From: Rhodoplanes sp046000175
GTDB taxonomy: Bacteria; Pseudomonadota; Alphaproteobacteria; Rhizobiales; Xanthobacteraceae
DNA: 64,000 bases
Assembly (NCBI RefSeq): GCF_046000175.1
Contig: NZ_JBEOMB010000100.1
Coordinates: 62,001 to 126,000, forward strand
Direction of reading: 5' to 3'
Shown in pieces: positions 18,326-26,196 of this stretch. The position numbers were made by a program, and so were the translations under genes. Within the stretch, counting starts at the first letter, position 1; each line of letters starts with the position of its first letter. The notes under the pieces were generated by a model, which did no database searches, was not told where the DNA came from, and worked only from the letters and a program-made list of their open reading frames with translations.

Positions 18326-19441
18326 ATGTCCAAGCGCGACTATTACGAGGTGCTCGGCGTCCAGCGCACCGTCACCGAGGTCGAGCTCAAGACCGCCTAT
18401 CGCAAGCTCGCCATGAAGTACCACCCGGACCGCAACCCGGGTGACGGCGAGTGCGAGATGAAGTTCAAGGAGGTCAACGAGGCCTACGAGGTGCTCAAGG
18501 ACGGCGACAAGCGCGCCGCCTACGACCGCTTCGGCCACGCCGCCTTCGAGCAGGGCGCCGGCGGCCCCGGCTTCGGCGCCGACTTCGCCTCCACGTTCGC
18601 CGACATCTTCGACGACTTCTTCGGCATGCGCGGGCGCGCCCGCGGCTCGGGGCGCGAGCGCGGCGCCGATCTCCGCTACAACATGGAGATCACGCTGGAG
18701 GAGAGCTTCCACGGCAAGGTCGCCCCGGTCCGCATCCCGACCTCGGTGACCTGCGAGGTGTGCTCCGGCACCGGCGCCAAGGCCGGCACCAAGCCGAAGG
18801 CCTGCGCGACCTGCGGCGGCCACGGCAAGATCCGGCACGCGCAAGGATTCTTCACGCTCGAGCGGACCTGCCCGGCGTGCCACGGCCGCGGCCAGGTGAT
18901 CGACGATCCCTGCCCGGCCTGCGCCGGCGCCGGCCGCGTCACCCGCGAGCGGACCCTGTCGGTCAACATCCCGCCCGGCGTCGAGGACGGCACCCGCATC
19001 CGGCTCGCCGGCGAGGGCGAGGCGGGCGTGCGCGGCGGCCCGGCCGGCGACCTCTACATCTTCCTGTCGATCACGCCGCACGCCTTCTTCCAGCGCGACG
19101 GCGCCGACCTGCACTGTCGGGTGCCGATCTCGATGGTGACAGCGGCGCTCGGCGGCGAGTTCGAGGTGCCGACCATCGACGGCGGCAAGACCCGGGTGAA
19201 GGTCCCGGACGGCACCCAGTCGGGCCGGCGCTTCCGCCTGTCCAGCAAGGGCATGCCGGTGCTGCGCTCGAAGCAGTTGGGCGACATGTACGTCCAGGTG
19301 GTGGTCGAGACCCCGCAGAACCTCACCAAGCGCCAGCGCGAGCTGCTCGCCGAGTTCGAGAAGCTGTCGTCCACGGCGACGCATCCGGAATCGTCGGGCT
19401 TCTTCGGCAAGGTCAAGGAGTTCTTCGGCAACAAGGCGTGA
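18326..19441 (+). CDS. dnaJ: Chaperone DnaJ (Hsp40)
   Basis: A 371-residue class A J-protein. The J domain (1-70) carries KYHPDRNPGD with the HPD tripeptide; a Gly/Phe-rich linker follows (GGPGFGADF). The zinc-binding region has four CxxCxGxG repeats: CEVCSGTG, CATCGGHG, CPACHGRG and CPACAGAG. The C-terminal substrate-binding domains end near residue 345, and the tail is FFGKVKEFFGNKA. It stimulates the DnaK ATPase and delivers substrates. The gene lies 80 bp downstream of dnaK. Confidence 0.98.
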   Translation: MSKRDYYEVLGVQRTVTEVELKTAYRKLAMKYHPDRNPGDGECEMKFKEVNEAYEVLKDGDKRAAYDRFGHAAFEQGAGGPGFGADFASTFADIFDDFFGMRGRARGSGRERGADLRYNMEITLEESFHGKVAPVRIPTSVTCEVCSGTGAKAGTKPKACATCGGHGKIRHAQGFFTLERTCPACHGRGQVIDDPCPACAGAGRVTRERTLSVNIPPGVEDGTRIRLAGEGEAGVRGGPAGDLYIFLSITPHAFFQRDGADLHCRVPISMVTAALGGEFEVPTIDGGKTRVKVPDGTQSGRRFRLSSKGMPVLRSKQLGDMYVQVVVETPQNLTKRQRELLAEFEKLSSTATHPESSGFFGKVKEFFGNKA

Positions 19442-19585
19442 CGCCGCCGTTCTCCGGGGGCGCCGGTGGGCCGCGCCGTTATGGCACCGCGGCCCGCGAA
19501 CGGGGTTGACCCGGAGGCGCTAGGCCGTTACCCGTGACAGTTCCGTGACCGTGCACATTGCCGCGTCGCAGCCACGTTGTACGAG

Positions 19586-20191
19586 ATGCCGCCGCTTCAG
19601 ACTGCTGTGGGCACTGCCAGGAAGGGCCTTCGCATCGACGACGATGTGAGGTTTCTCCGGTCGTGGATCGAGAGGCCGCTGGCGATCGGCGCCGTGATGC
19701 CGTCGAGCAAGCCGCTGGCGCGCGCCATGGCGAGCTATGTCGACCCGCACGGCACCGGCAAGGTCGTCGAGCTCGGCCCCGGCACCGGCGCCATCACCGA
19801 GGCGCTGGTCGAGCACGGGGTCGACGAATCCCGCCTCGTGCTGGTCGAGTTCAACTCCAACTTCTGCCGCCTGCTGCGCGCCCGCTATCCGGCCGCGACC
19901 GTCATCCAGGGCGACGCCTACCGGCTGCGCGGCCTGTTCGGCGATTTTCTGCGCGGCGAGGTGTCGGCCGTCGTCTCCGGGCTGCCGCTGATGACCAAGC
20001 CGCTGCGCGCCCGGCTGCGCCTTCTCAACGAGGCGTTCGGGCTGCTGCAGCCCGGCGGACCGTTCATCCAGTTCACCTATTCGGTGGTGTCGCCGATCCC
20101 GCGCTCGCTCGCCCGCGTGCGCACCGAGGCGTCCGAGCGCATCTGGCTGAACCTGCCCCCCGCCCGCGTGTTCGTCTACCGCCGGGGATGA
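19586..20191 (+). CDS. pmtA: Phospholipid N-methyltransferase PmtA
   Basis: A 201-residue class I SAM-dependent methyltransferase. The N-terminus has FLRSWIERPLAIGAVMPSSK, characteristic of PmtA-type enzymes; motif I is VVELGPGTGAITEAL, and VSGLPLM follows at about residue 130. The C-terminal PPARVFVYRRG is also typical. PmtA methylates phosphatidylethanolamine stepwise to phosphatidylcholine at the inner membrane. The pmtA-pyrF position downstream of dnaKJ is common in Rhizobiales. ATG 19586 is chosen; a TTG 9 bp upstream is possible, and neither has a strong ribosome site. Confidence 0.9.
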   Translation: MPPLQTAVGTARKGLRIDDDVRFLRSWIERPLAIGAVMPSSKPLARAMASYVDPHGTGKVVELGPGTGAITEALVEHGVDESRLVLVEFNSNFCRLLRARYPAATVIQGDAYRLRGLFGDFLRGEVSAVVSGLPLMTKPLRARLRLLNEAFGLLQPGGPFIQFTYSVVSPIPRSLARVRTEASERIWLNLPPARVFVYRRG

Positions 20192-20290
20192 GCGGGGTGC
20201 TTCCACTCCGCTTCCGACCTTTCCAACAGACGATTTAGTCTTGCCTCCGGCATCTGCGCGGACCAATTTCTGCGCGCCGACTTCGTTCGT

Positions 20291-20379
20291 CGTCATGGCC
20301 GGGCTCGTCCCGGCCATCCACGTCCTTGCGCGACCTCCGGTCGCGTCGTGGATGCCCGGCACAAGGCCGGGCATGACGG
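20291..20379. repeat. Palindromic intergenic repeat, family A (copy 2)
   Basis: The same arms as the copy at 11820-11909: TCATGGCCGGGCTCGTCCC and GGATGCCCGGCACAAGGCC, both present in identical form, around a divergent centre (here containing GCGCGACCTCCGGTCGC). It occupies most of the gap between pmtA and pyrF. Confidence 0.78.
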
Positions 20380-20431
20380 CTCCGGGATCCGAACCTACCT
20401 CGAAGTTCGCTGAAGCGGAGGGGGAACTGCC

Positions 20432-21139
20432 GTGGAACATCCGCGCGATCGACTGATCGTCGCCCTCGACTTGCCGAGCGTCGATGCCGCCGAGGCCGTG
20501 ATCGACCGGCTCGGCGAGGGCGTCACGTTCTACAAGATCGGCTATCAGCTCGCCTTCGCGGGCGGGCTCGCGCTCGCCCAGAAGCTGATCTTCTCGGGAC
20601 GGCGCGTCTTCGTCGACCTGAAGCTGCACGACATCGGCAACACGGTGGAGAAGGGCGTCGAGAGCATCGCCCGCATGGGCGCGACCTTCCTCACCGTGCA
20701 CGCCTATCCGCAGACCATGAAGGCCGCCGTCCAGGGCCGCGGCGACTCCAACCTGCGCATCCTCGCCGTGACGGTGCTGACCTCCTACGACGACGCCGAT
20801 CTCGCCGCCGCCGGCTACGACTTCACGGTCCCCGAGCTGGTCGCCGAGCGCGCCGCCCAGGCGCACGATATCGGCATCGACGGGCTCGTCTGCTCGGCCG
20901 AGGAGGCCGCGATGCTGCGCCCGAAGATCGGCCACGGCATGGCGCTGGTGACGCCCGGCATCCGCCCGAGCGGCGCCGAGGTCGGCGACCAGAAGCGGGT
21001 GAAGACGCCGCGCGACGCGATTCTCGCCGGCGCCGACTATCTCGTGGTCGGCCGGCCGATCGTCGCCGCACCGAATCCCCGCGCCGCCGCCGACGCCATC
21101 GTGGCCGAGATCGAGGCCGCCGTGAACGAGCAGGTGTGA
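20432..21139 (+). CDS. pyrF: Orotidine 5'-phosphate decarboxylase
   Basis: A 235-residue TIM-barrel enzyme. Key segments are RLIVALDLPS (first strand Asp), YKIGYQLAF, and VFVDLKLHDIGNTV containing the catalytic Asp-Lys-x-x-Asp set; VTPGIRPSG and VVGRPI form the phosphate-binding end. It converts OMP to UMP, the last step of pyrimidine synthesis. The start is GTG at 20432, about 10 bp after CGGAGGGGG. It lies downstream of a family A repeat and upstream of a composite B2-B3 repeat and a DUF1330 gene. Confidence 0.97.
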   Translation: MEHPRDRLIVALDLPSVDAAEAVIDRLGEGVTFYKIGYQLAFAGGLALAQKLIFSGRRVFVDLKLHDIGNTVEKGVESIARMGATFLTVHAYPQTMKAAVQGRGDSNLRILAVTVLTSYDDADLAAAGYDFTVPELVAERAAQAHDIGIDGLVCSAEEAAMLRPKIGHGMALVTPGIRPSGAEVGDQKRVKTPRDAILAGADYLVVGRPIVAAPNPRAAADAIVAEIEAAVNEQV

Positions 21140-21151
21140 GTTGCTCTGCTG

Positions 21152-21305
21152 CGTGCCCCGGACAAGGCGCGTCGGGCCGGAGGCCCGAGGCGCCGCAGAG
21201 CCGGGGCCCAGGGGCGTCGATGTAAAGGACCCGCTGGGGTAAGCGCCTCGTCCGGTCGCCCTGGGTCCCAGTTCGCGGCGCGATGCGCCGCGCCCGGGAC
21301 ACGAG
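21152..21305. repeat. Composite dispersed repeat (B2-spacer-B3)
   Basis: Module B2 (21152-21214) begins CGTGCCCCGGACAAGGCGC, has the stem GGGCCGGAGGCCC and ends CCGGGGCCCAGGGG. A 44-bp unique spacer follows. Module B3 (21259-21305) is CCCTGGGTCCC, the palindrome GCGGCGCGATGCGCCGC, and CCCGGGACACGAG. The outer ends are inverted (CGTGCCCCGG against CCGGGACACG). Confidence 0.78.
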
Positions 21306-21362
21306 GTCTCTCCTGCGGCGGAGCAACGGGGCGAGAACTTCGACAGACGGACAGGTGAAACG

Positions 21363-21665
21363 ATGCCCAAGGCGTATTGGATCGGCCGCGTCGACGTGAA
21401 GGACGCCGAGGCCTACAAGGCCTATGTGGCGGCCAACGCCGCCGCCTTCTCGAAATACGGCGCCAAGTTCCTGGTGCGGGCCGGCCGCTTCGAGGCGCCC
21501 GAGGGCACGGCGCGCAGCCGCCAGGTGGTGATCGAGTTTCCCGACTACGAGACGGCGCTCGCCTGCTATCGCTCGCCCGAGTATCAGGCCGCGATAGCGC
21601 TGCGCACCGCGGCCTCGATCGGCGATCTCGTCATCGTCGAGGGCTACGACGGCCCGCAGCCGTGA
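21363..21665 (+). CDS. DUF1330 domain-containing protein
   Basis: A 100-residue protein that is essentially one DUF1330 domain, a dimeric alpha-beta barrel (ferredoxin-like) fold: KAYWIGRVDVKDAEAYKAYV at the start, FLVRAGRFEAPEG and RQVVIEFPDYETALACYRSPEY in the middle. The role of this family is unknown; relatives include small ligand-binding or heme-associated dimeric barrels. It stands 57 bp after the composite repeat and is convergent with xerC. Confidence 0.88.
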   Translation: MPKAYWIGRVDVKDAEAYKAYVAANAAAFSKYGAKFLVRAGRFEAPEGTARSRQVVIEFPDYETALACYRSPEYQAAIALRTAASIGDLVIVEGYDGPQP

Positions 21666-21679
21666 CCTTGGCCTCGTGA

Positions 21680-21700
21680 GGCCCGGCCTCCCGCCGGGCC
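21680..21700. terminator. Bidirectional terminator-like hairpin
   Basis: GGCCCGGC (21680-21687) and GCCGGGCC (21693-21700) form an 8-bp GC stem with a 5-base loop between the stops of the convergent DUF1330 and xerC genes. No long T-tract is present on either strand. Confidence 0.5.
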
Positions 21701-21710
21701 GGGGCTCGCC

Positions 21711-22697
21711 CTACCCGCGCGGATGGGCGGCGCGGTAGACCTCCAGCAGCCGCTCGCTGTCGATGCCGGTGTAGATCTGGGTGGTCGACAGCGAGGCGTG
21801 GCCCAGGAGCTCCTGGATGGCGCGAAGGTCGCCGCCGCGCATCAGGAGATGCGTCGCGAAGGAGTGCCGCAGCGCGTGCGGCGTGGCGCTGTCGGGCAGG
21901 CCGAGCGCGCCGCGCAGCCGCTCCATGGTCAATTGGATGATGCGCGGCGACAAAGGCCCGCCCTTCGCCCCGACGAACAGCGGCCCGCCGTCCGGCAGGG
22001 CGTAGGGACACAGCGCCACGTAGTCGGCGATCGCCTGCAGGACACTGCGCAGCACCGGCACCATGCGGCGCTTGTTGCCCTTGCCGGTGACCACGATGAC
22101 GTCGCCGGCGCCGGGCGCCGGGACGTCGCGCCGCTTCAGGCCGAGCGCCTCGGAGATGCGCAAGCCCGAGCCGTAGAGCAGCGCCAGCACGGCGGCGTCG
22201 CGGGCCAGGACCCACGCCTCGCGGTCCTCGCCGGCGCGCAGATCGACGTCGGCGATCCGCTTGGCCGAGCCGACCGGCAGCGGTTTTGGCAATGTCTTCG
22301 GGACCTTGGGGGCCCGCACCGCGGAGAGGGCGCCGATCTCGGCGAGGCCTTCGCGCGCCAGATAGCGGGCGAAGGAGCGCATGCCGGCGAGCGTCCGCAT
22401 CAGCGACCGGCCGGAGATGCCGTCGCCGCGCCGCGACGCCATGAAGGCCCGCAGGTCCGCCGTGGTCAGGGCGCCGAGCGCCTTCAGGGTGATCCGGCTG
22501 CCCAGATGCTCGCACAGGAAGCCCAACACCTGCCGCACGTCGCGCGCATAGGCCTCGACGGTCTTCGCCGACATCCGACGCTCGGCCCCGACATGGACGA
22601 GCCAGCGCGTCATCGCGGCCGACACCTCGGCCGCCGCGAAGGGAAGGTCGATCGCAGGAGTCTTCTGCTCCGGCCCGGGGGCCGCCTTGCGGACCAT
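21711..22697 (-). CDS. xerC: Tyrosine recombinase XerC
   Basis: A 328-residue tyrosine recombinase. The N-terminal SAM-like core-binding domain is at about 25-125. The catalytic domain carries the Arg in LLYGSGLRISEAL, the Lys in GKGNKRRMVPV, HALRHSFATHLL (His-x-x-Arg), and LGHASLSTTQIYT with the His and the nucleophilic Tyr. With XerD it resolves chromosome dimers at dif near the division septum. Length and divergent pairing with priA match the housekeeping alphaproteobacterial xerC, not a phage or island integrase. Confidence 0.94.
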   Translation of the reverse strand: MVRKAAPGPEQKTPAIDLPFAAAEVSAAMTRWLVHVGAERRMSAKTVEAYARDVRQVLGFLCEHLGSRITLKALGALTTADLRAFMASRRGDGISGRSLMRTLAGMRSFARYLAREGLAEIGALSAVRAPKVPKTLPKPLPVGSAKRIADVDLRAGEDREAWVLARDAAVLALLYGSGLRISEALGLKRRDVPAPGAGDVIVVTGKGNKRRMVPVLRSVLQAIADYVALCPYALPDGGPLFVGAKGGPLSPRIIQLTMERLRGALGLPDSATPHALRHSFATHLLMRGGDLRAIQELLGHASLSTTQIYTGIDSERLLEVYRAAHPRG

Positions 22698-22789
22698 GCC
22701 TGCCTCCGCGACTCAGGGTTCGCCTTGACACGTCCCGTATAATCGGGGCCGATCCTTCACCCTTCGTCAACGCCCGGGACCCCGCAGGC

Positions 22790-24961
22790 ATGGCCCGACG
22801 CATCGTCGACGTGCTGCTGCCGCTCGCGCTCGACCAGCCCTACTCCTACGCGGCCGGCGATCTCGCCGTGGCGCCCGGCGACCTCGTGACGGTGCCGCTC
22901 GGCACCCGCGCCTGCACGGGCGTCGTGTGGGGCGACAACCCGAACCCGGATCCGCGGCTCGACAACCGCATCAAGGCGATCGCCGACAAGCTCGACCTGC
23001 CGCCGCTGCGCGACGAGATGCGCAAGCTGGTCGACTGGGTGTCGCACTACACGCTCGCGCCGCGCGGCATGGTCTTGCGCATGGCGCTGCGGATGGGGGA
23101 CGGGCTCGGCCCGGAACGCGAGCGTCTCGGCGTGCGGCTCGCCGGCTCGCCGCCGCCGCGCATGACGGCGGCGCGCGCCCGCGTGCTGCGCGCGCTCGCC
23201 GACGGGCTGGTGCGCGGCAAGGGCGAGGCCGCGAAGGAAGCCGGCGTGTCGCCCGGCGTCATCGACGGGCTGATCGACGAGGGCACGCTCGAGACCGTGG
23301 TGCTGCCGCCGGAGCCGATCGCCCGCCCGCCCGACGCGGACTTCGCGCCGCCGGATCTCTCGCCCGAACAGGCGGCCGCCGCCGCGACGCTGCGCGACGC
23401 GGTGCGAGCGAAAGCGTTTGCGACCTTCCTGCTCGACGGCGTCACCGGCTCGGGCAAGACCGAGGTGTATTTCGAGGGCGTCGCCGAGGCGATCCGCGGC
23501 GGCCGCCAGGTGTTGATCCTGATGCCCGAGATCGCGCTCACCGCGCAGTCGCTCGACCGTTTTTCCGCGCGCTTCGGCGTTCGGCCGGCCGAGTGGCATT
23601 CGGAGATCACGCCGCGAAAGCGCGCCCGCACCTGGCAGGGCGTCGCCGAGGGCGACGTGCAGGTCGTCGCCGGCGCCCGCTCGGCGCTGTTCCTGCCGTT
23701 CGCCGATCTCGGCCTGATCATCGTCGACGAGGAGCACGACCCCGCCTACAAGCAGGAGGACGGCGTTCGTTATCACGCCCGCGACATGGCGGTGGTGCGG
23801 GCCCGCATCGGCGCCCTGCCGATCGTGCTGGCCTCCGCGACGCCGTCGGTCGAGACGGAGGTGAACGCGCGAAAGGGGCGGTACCGGCGCCTGTCGCTGC
23901 CGCAGCGCTTCGGCGGCCAGGCGCTGCCGCATGTCGAGGCGATCGACCTGTCGCGCGAGGGGCCACCGCGCGGCCGCTGGATCGCGCCACGCCTCGCCGG
24001 CGCCGTGAAGGACGCGATCGAGCGCAAGCAACAGGCGCTGTTGTTCCTCAACCGCCGCGGCTATGCGCCGCTCACGTTGTGCCGGGCCTGCGGGTATCGC
24101 TTCGCCTGCCCGCAATGCGACGCCTGGCTGGTCGATCATCGCTTCAAGCGCCAGCTCGTCTGCCACCACTGCGGCTATTCCACGCCGCATCCGCCGGCCT
24201 GCCCCAACTGCGAGGCCGTCGACAGCTTCGCGGCCTGCGGCCCCGGCGTGGAACGTCTGGAGGAGGAGGTCGGCACGTTGTTCCCCGAGGCGCGCGTGCT
24301 GATCATGTCGAGCGATCTGCTCACGAGCGTGGAGAAGCTGCGCGAGGAGCTGACCGAGATTCAGGAGGGCCGGGTCGACATCATCATCGGCACCCAGCTG
24401 GTCGCCAAGGGGCATCACTTTCCGCGGCTCAACCTGGTCGGCATCGTCGACGCCGATCTCGGCCTTTCCAACGGCGATCCGCGCGCTGCGGAGCGGACCT
24501 TTCAGCTCTTGTCACAAGTGGCCGGACGGGCCGGGCGCGAGGAGGGCCAGGGCTATGGCCTGATCCAGACGCACCAGCCCGAGCATCCGGTGATGCGCGC
24601 CCTGATCGCCGGCGACCGCGAGGCCTTCTATGCGAGCGAGATCGACATCCGCGAGCGGCTGCACTACCCGCCGTTCGGCCGGCTCGCCAGCCTGATCGTC
24701 TCCGGCTCCGACCGCGCCGCGGTCGAGACCCATGCGCGAAAACTCGCCGCGATCGCGCCGCGCGACGAGCGGGTGCGGGTGCTGGGGCCGGCCGAGGCGC
24801 CGGTGTCGCTCCTGCGCGGTCGCCACCGCTTCCGCCTGCTGATCAAGTCGCCGCGCGCCTTCGACCTCTCCGGCTGGATGCGCGACTGGCTCGGCCTCGC
24901 CCCCAAGACCACGGGCGACCTGAAACGCGAGATCGACATCGACCCGACGAGCTTCTTGTGA
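22790..24961 (+). CDS. priA: Primosomal helicase PriA
   Basis: A 723-residue replication-restart helicase. The N-terminal DNA-binding domain begins RRIVDVLLPLALDQPYSY. The helicase core has LDGVTGSGKTEVYF (Walker A, near 222), IIVDEEHDPAYKQ (DEEH), and ASATPSVE. Eight cysteines in four pairs (CRAC, CPQC, CHHC, CPNC) bind two zinc ions at about 430-475, followed by GTQLVAKGHHFP and the QVAGRAGR motif. PriA loads DnaB at stalled forks. It is divergent from xerC across a 92-bp gap and is followed immediately by B1 repeats. Confidence 0.97.
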   Translation: MARRIVDVLLPLALDQPYSYAAGDLAVAPGDLVTVPLGTRACTGVVWGDNPNPDPRLDNRIKAIADKLDLPPLRDEMRKLVDWVSHYTLAPRGMVLRMALRMGDGLGPERERLGVRLAGSPPPRMTAARARVLRALADGLVRGKGEAAKEAGVSPGVIDGLIDEGTLETVVLPPEPIARPPDADFAPPDLSPEQAAAAATLRDAVRAKAFATFLLDGVTGSGKTEVYFEGVAEAIRGGRQVLILMPEIALTAQSLDRFSARFGVRPAEWHSEITPRKRARTWQGVAEGDVQVVAGARSALFLPFADLGLIIVDEEHDPAYKQEDGVRYHARDMAVVRARIGALPIVLASATPSVETEVNARKGRYRRLSLPQRFGGQALPHVEAIDLSREGPPRGRWIAPRLAGAVKDAIERKQQALLFLNRRGYAPLTLCRACGYRFACPQCDAWLVDHRFKRQLVCHHCGYSTPHPPACPNCEAVDSFAACGPGVERLEEEVGTLFPEARVLIMSSDLLTSVEKLREELTEIQEGRVDIIIGTQLVAKGHHFPRLNLVGIVDADLGLSNGDPRAAERTFQLLSQVAGRAGREEGQGYGLIQTHQPEHPVMRALIAGDREAFYASEIDIRERLHYPPFGRLASLIVSGSDRAAVETHARKLAAIAPRDERVRVLGPAEAPVSLLRGRHRFRLLIKSPRAFDLSGWMRDWLGLAPKTTGDLKREIDIDPTSFL

Positions 24962-24965
24962 GGTG

Positions 24966-25154
24966 CGTGTCCCGGGCGGAGCAGTCCGCGCCAGCGGGCT
25001 GCGGAGACCCGGGACCCAGAGGCCGAAGTGAGGGCGCTTCCTGGAACGAGCGTAACGATGGCTCGTCGGAAATGGATGAATCGCGGCCGTGCCGCGCGGC
25101 CCCTGGGTCCCGGGTCTGCGCACCTCGCTGCGCGAGGTGCTCCGCCCGGGACAC
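24966..25154. repeat. Composite inverted repeat (B1-spacer-B1')
   Basis: Left arm 24966-25022 starts GTGTCCCGGGCGGAGC and ends GGAGACCCGGGACCCAG; right arm 25100-25154 is its inverse, CTGGGTCCCGGGTCTGCG ... GCTCCGCCCGGGACAC. Each arm contains its own internal hairpin, and the hairpin bases differ between arms while staying complementary within each arm. The spacer is about 77 bp and non-coding. Confidence 0.78.
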
Positions 25155-25194
25155 GGCGCCGTTGTTTGGTGGTATGCTCCCGCCAGGAAACATG

Positions 25195-25253
25195 CCTCGT
25201 GTCCCGGGCGGAGCACGCCGCTTCGGCGTGCGGAGACCCGGGACCCAGGGGCC
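25195..25253. repeat. B1 repeat, left arm flanking the GIY-YIG gene
   Basis: CCTCGTGTCCCGGGCGGAGC, hairpin CACGCCGCTTCGGCGTG, then GGAGACCCGGGACCCAGGGG. It ends 18 bp before the GIY-YIG start codon. Its inverse lies at 25569-25630, and it also matches the arms of the neighbouring element at 24966-25154. Confidence 0.8.
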
Positions 25254-25271
25254 ACGGCAAGAGGCGCTGCG

Positions 25272-25562
25272 ATGGAGCAGCGGTTCTTCGTCTACATCCT
25301 GGCGAGCCGGCGCAACGGCACGCTCTATGTCGGCGTGACGAACGATCTGATGCGCCGGGTGGCCGAGCACAAGGCGAAGCGCGTGCCGGGGTTCACGCGA
25401 CGATACGGCATCGACATTCTAGTCCATGCAGAGCCGTTCGACTCGATCCTGGAGGCGCGGGCGCGCGAACGAACGCTGAAGCGGTGGCACCGGGCCTGGA
25501 AGCTCGCGCTGATCGAAGAGAGCAACCCGGGCTGGCGGGATTTGTCTGGAGAGTGGCTCTGA
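25272..25562 (+). CDS. GIY-YIG nuclease family protein (URI domain, COG2827 type)
   Basis: A 96-residue single-domain protein. FFVYILASRRNGTLYVGVTNDLMRRVAEH contains the GIY-YIG core (VYI ... YVG, positions about 6-20), the catalytic Arg in LMRR and a following His; GFTRRYGIDILVHAEPF, the Glu of ARARERTLKRW and IEESNPGWRDL complete the URI-type domain. Such proteins are probable single-strand or structure-specific DNA nucleases. The ATG at 25272 lies just inside the left B1 arm, and the stop is 6 bp before the right arm, so the gene exactly fills the centre of a composite inverted repeat. No other gene shares its transcript. Confidence 0.9.
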   Translation: MEQRFFVYILASRRNGTLYVGVTNDLMRRVAEHKAKRVPGFTRRYGIDILVHAEPFDSILEARARERTLKRWHRAWKLALIEESNPGWRDLSGEWL

Positions 25563-25568
25563 GATTGC

Positions 25569-25630
25569 GGCCCCTGGGTCCCGGGTCTACGCGCCTCGCT
25601 CGCGCGAGGCGCTCCGCCCGGGACACGAGG
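25569..25630. repeat. B1 repeat, right arm flanking the GIY-YIG gene
   Basis: GGCCCCTGGGTCCCGGGTCT, internal hairpin GCGCCTCGC/GCGAGGCGC, then CTCCGCCCGGGACACGAGG. The outer 16-20 bp are the exact inverse of the left arm at 25195, while the internal stem differs in sequence but is again self-complementary. Confidence 0.8.
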
Positions 25631-25656
25631 CGTTGCTGCTCTAAAAAATCCGCCCG

Positions 25657-26052
25657 CTACGTCGCCGGCTCCACCGTGACGACTTGAAAGGTGTGCATGT
25701 CGCCGTCCTCGTCGCGGATCGAGACGTACTCGCCGGGCACGAAGGCGTGGGCGCCGAAGCGGTAGCCGGCCTCGTCGTCCTCCTCGGCCGTGTCGTCGTA
25801 GTCGAACACCCAGCGGGCGTGCTCCGGACCGCCCGGCTTGTGGACCAGCCGGCCGACCTCCTCCTCGTCGCCCCAGAAGCGGCGGACCCGGCAGTGCTCG
25901 CGCTCCTTGCGCCACGCCTCGACATCGATGTGGCCGTCGGCCGAGAGCGGCGCGACGAACTCGTAGCCGTGCTGCGCCGAGCCGAGCGGATGCTCCTTCG
26001 AGCGGGCGAGGTTCAGCCGGATGCGCTTGAAGCTGTGCGGCAGCGTGGTCAT
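25657..26052 (-). CDS. Conserved hypothetical protein
   Basis: A 131-residue acidic protein without signal or membrane segments. It begins MTTLPHSFKRIRLNLARSKE and has FWGDEEEVGRLVHKPGGPEH, WVFDYDDTAEEDDEAGYRFG and a C-terminal strand-rich part (FVPGEYVSIRDEDG, FQVVTVEP) that looks like a small beta-barrel. I do not recognise a named family; it resembles uncharacterised Rhizobiales proteins. ATG 26052 is preferred over the longer frame to 26076. It is divergent from the phosphotransferase-kinase fusion gene. Confidence 0.6.
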   Translation of the reverse strand: MTTLPHSFKRIRLNLARSKEHPLGSAQHGYEFVAPLSADGHIDVEAWRKEREHCRVRRFWGDEEEVGRLVHKPGGPEHARWVFDYDDTAEEDDEAGYRFGAHAFVPGEYVSIRDEDGDMHTFQVVTVEPAT

Positions 26053-26196
26053 GGCGGGCCTCTCGTGACAAACCACTCCAGACGAAACGTCCGGGCATCC
26101 TCCAGGGCCGGCGACACCGTGCCGTCGCCGGATGACGTACTATGAATCTGGACCGGGCCGAGCGCACGCCCTTTGATCTGGATCGGATACAGAACC

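Noticed and set aside
21711..22697. XerC as an integrase of a mobile island
   Set aside because: Length, motifs and divergent position beside priA fit the chromosomal dimer-resolution enzyme; no att-like direct repeats or phage genes nearby.
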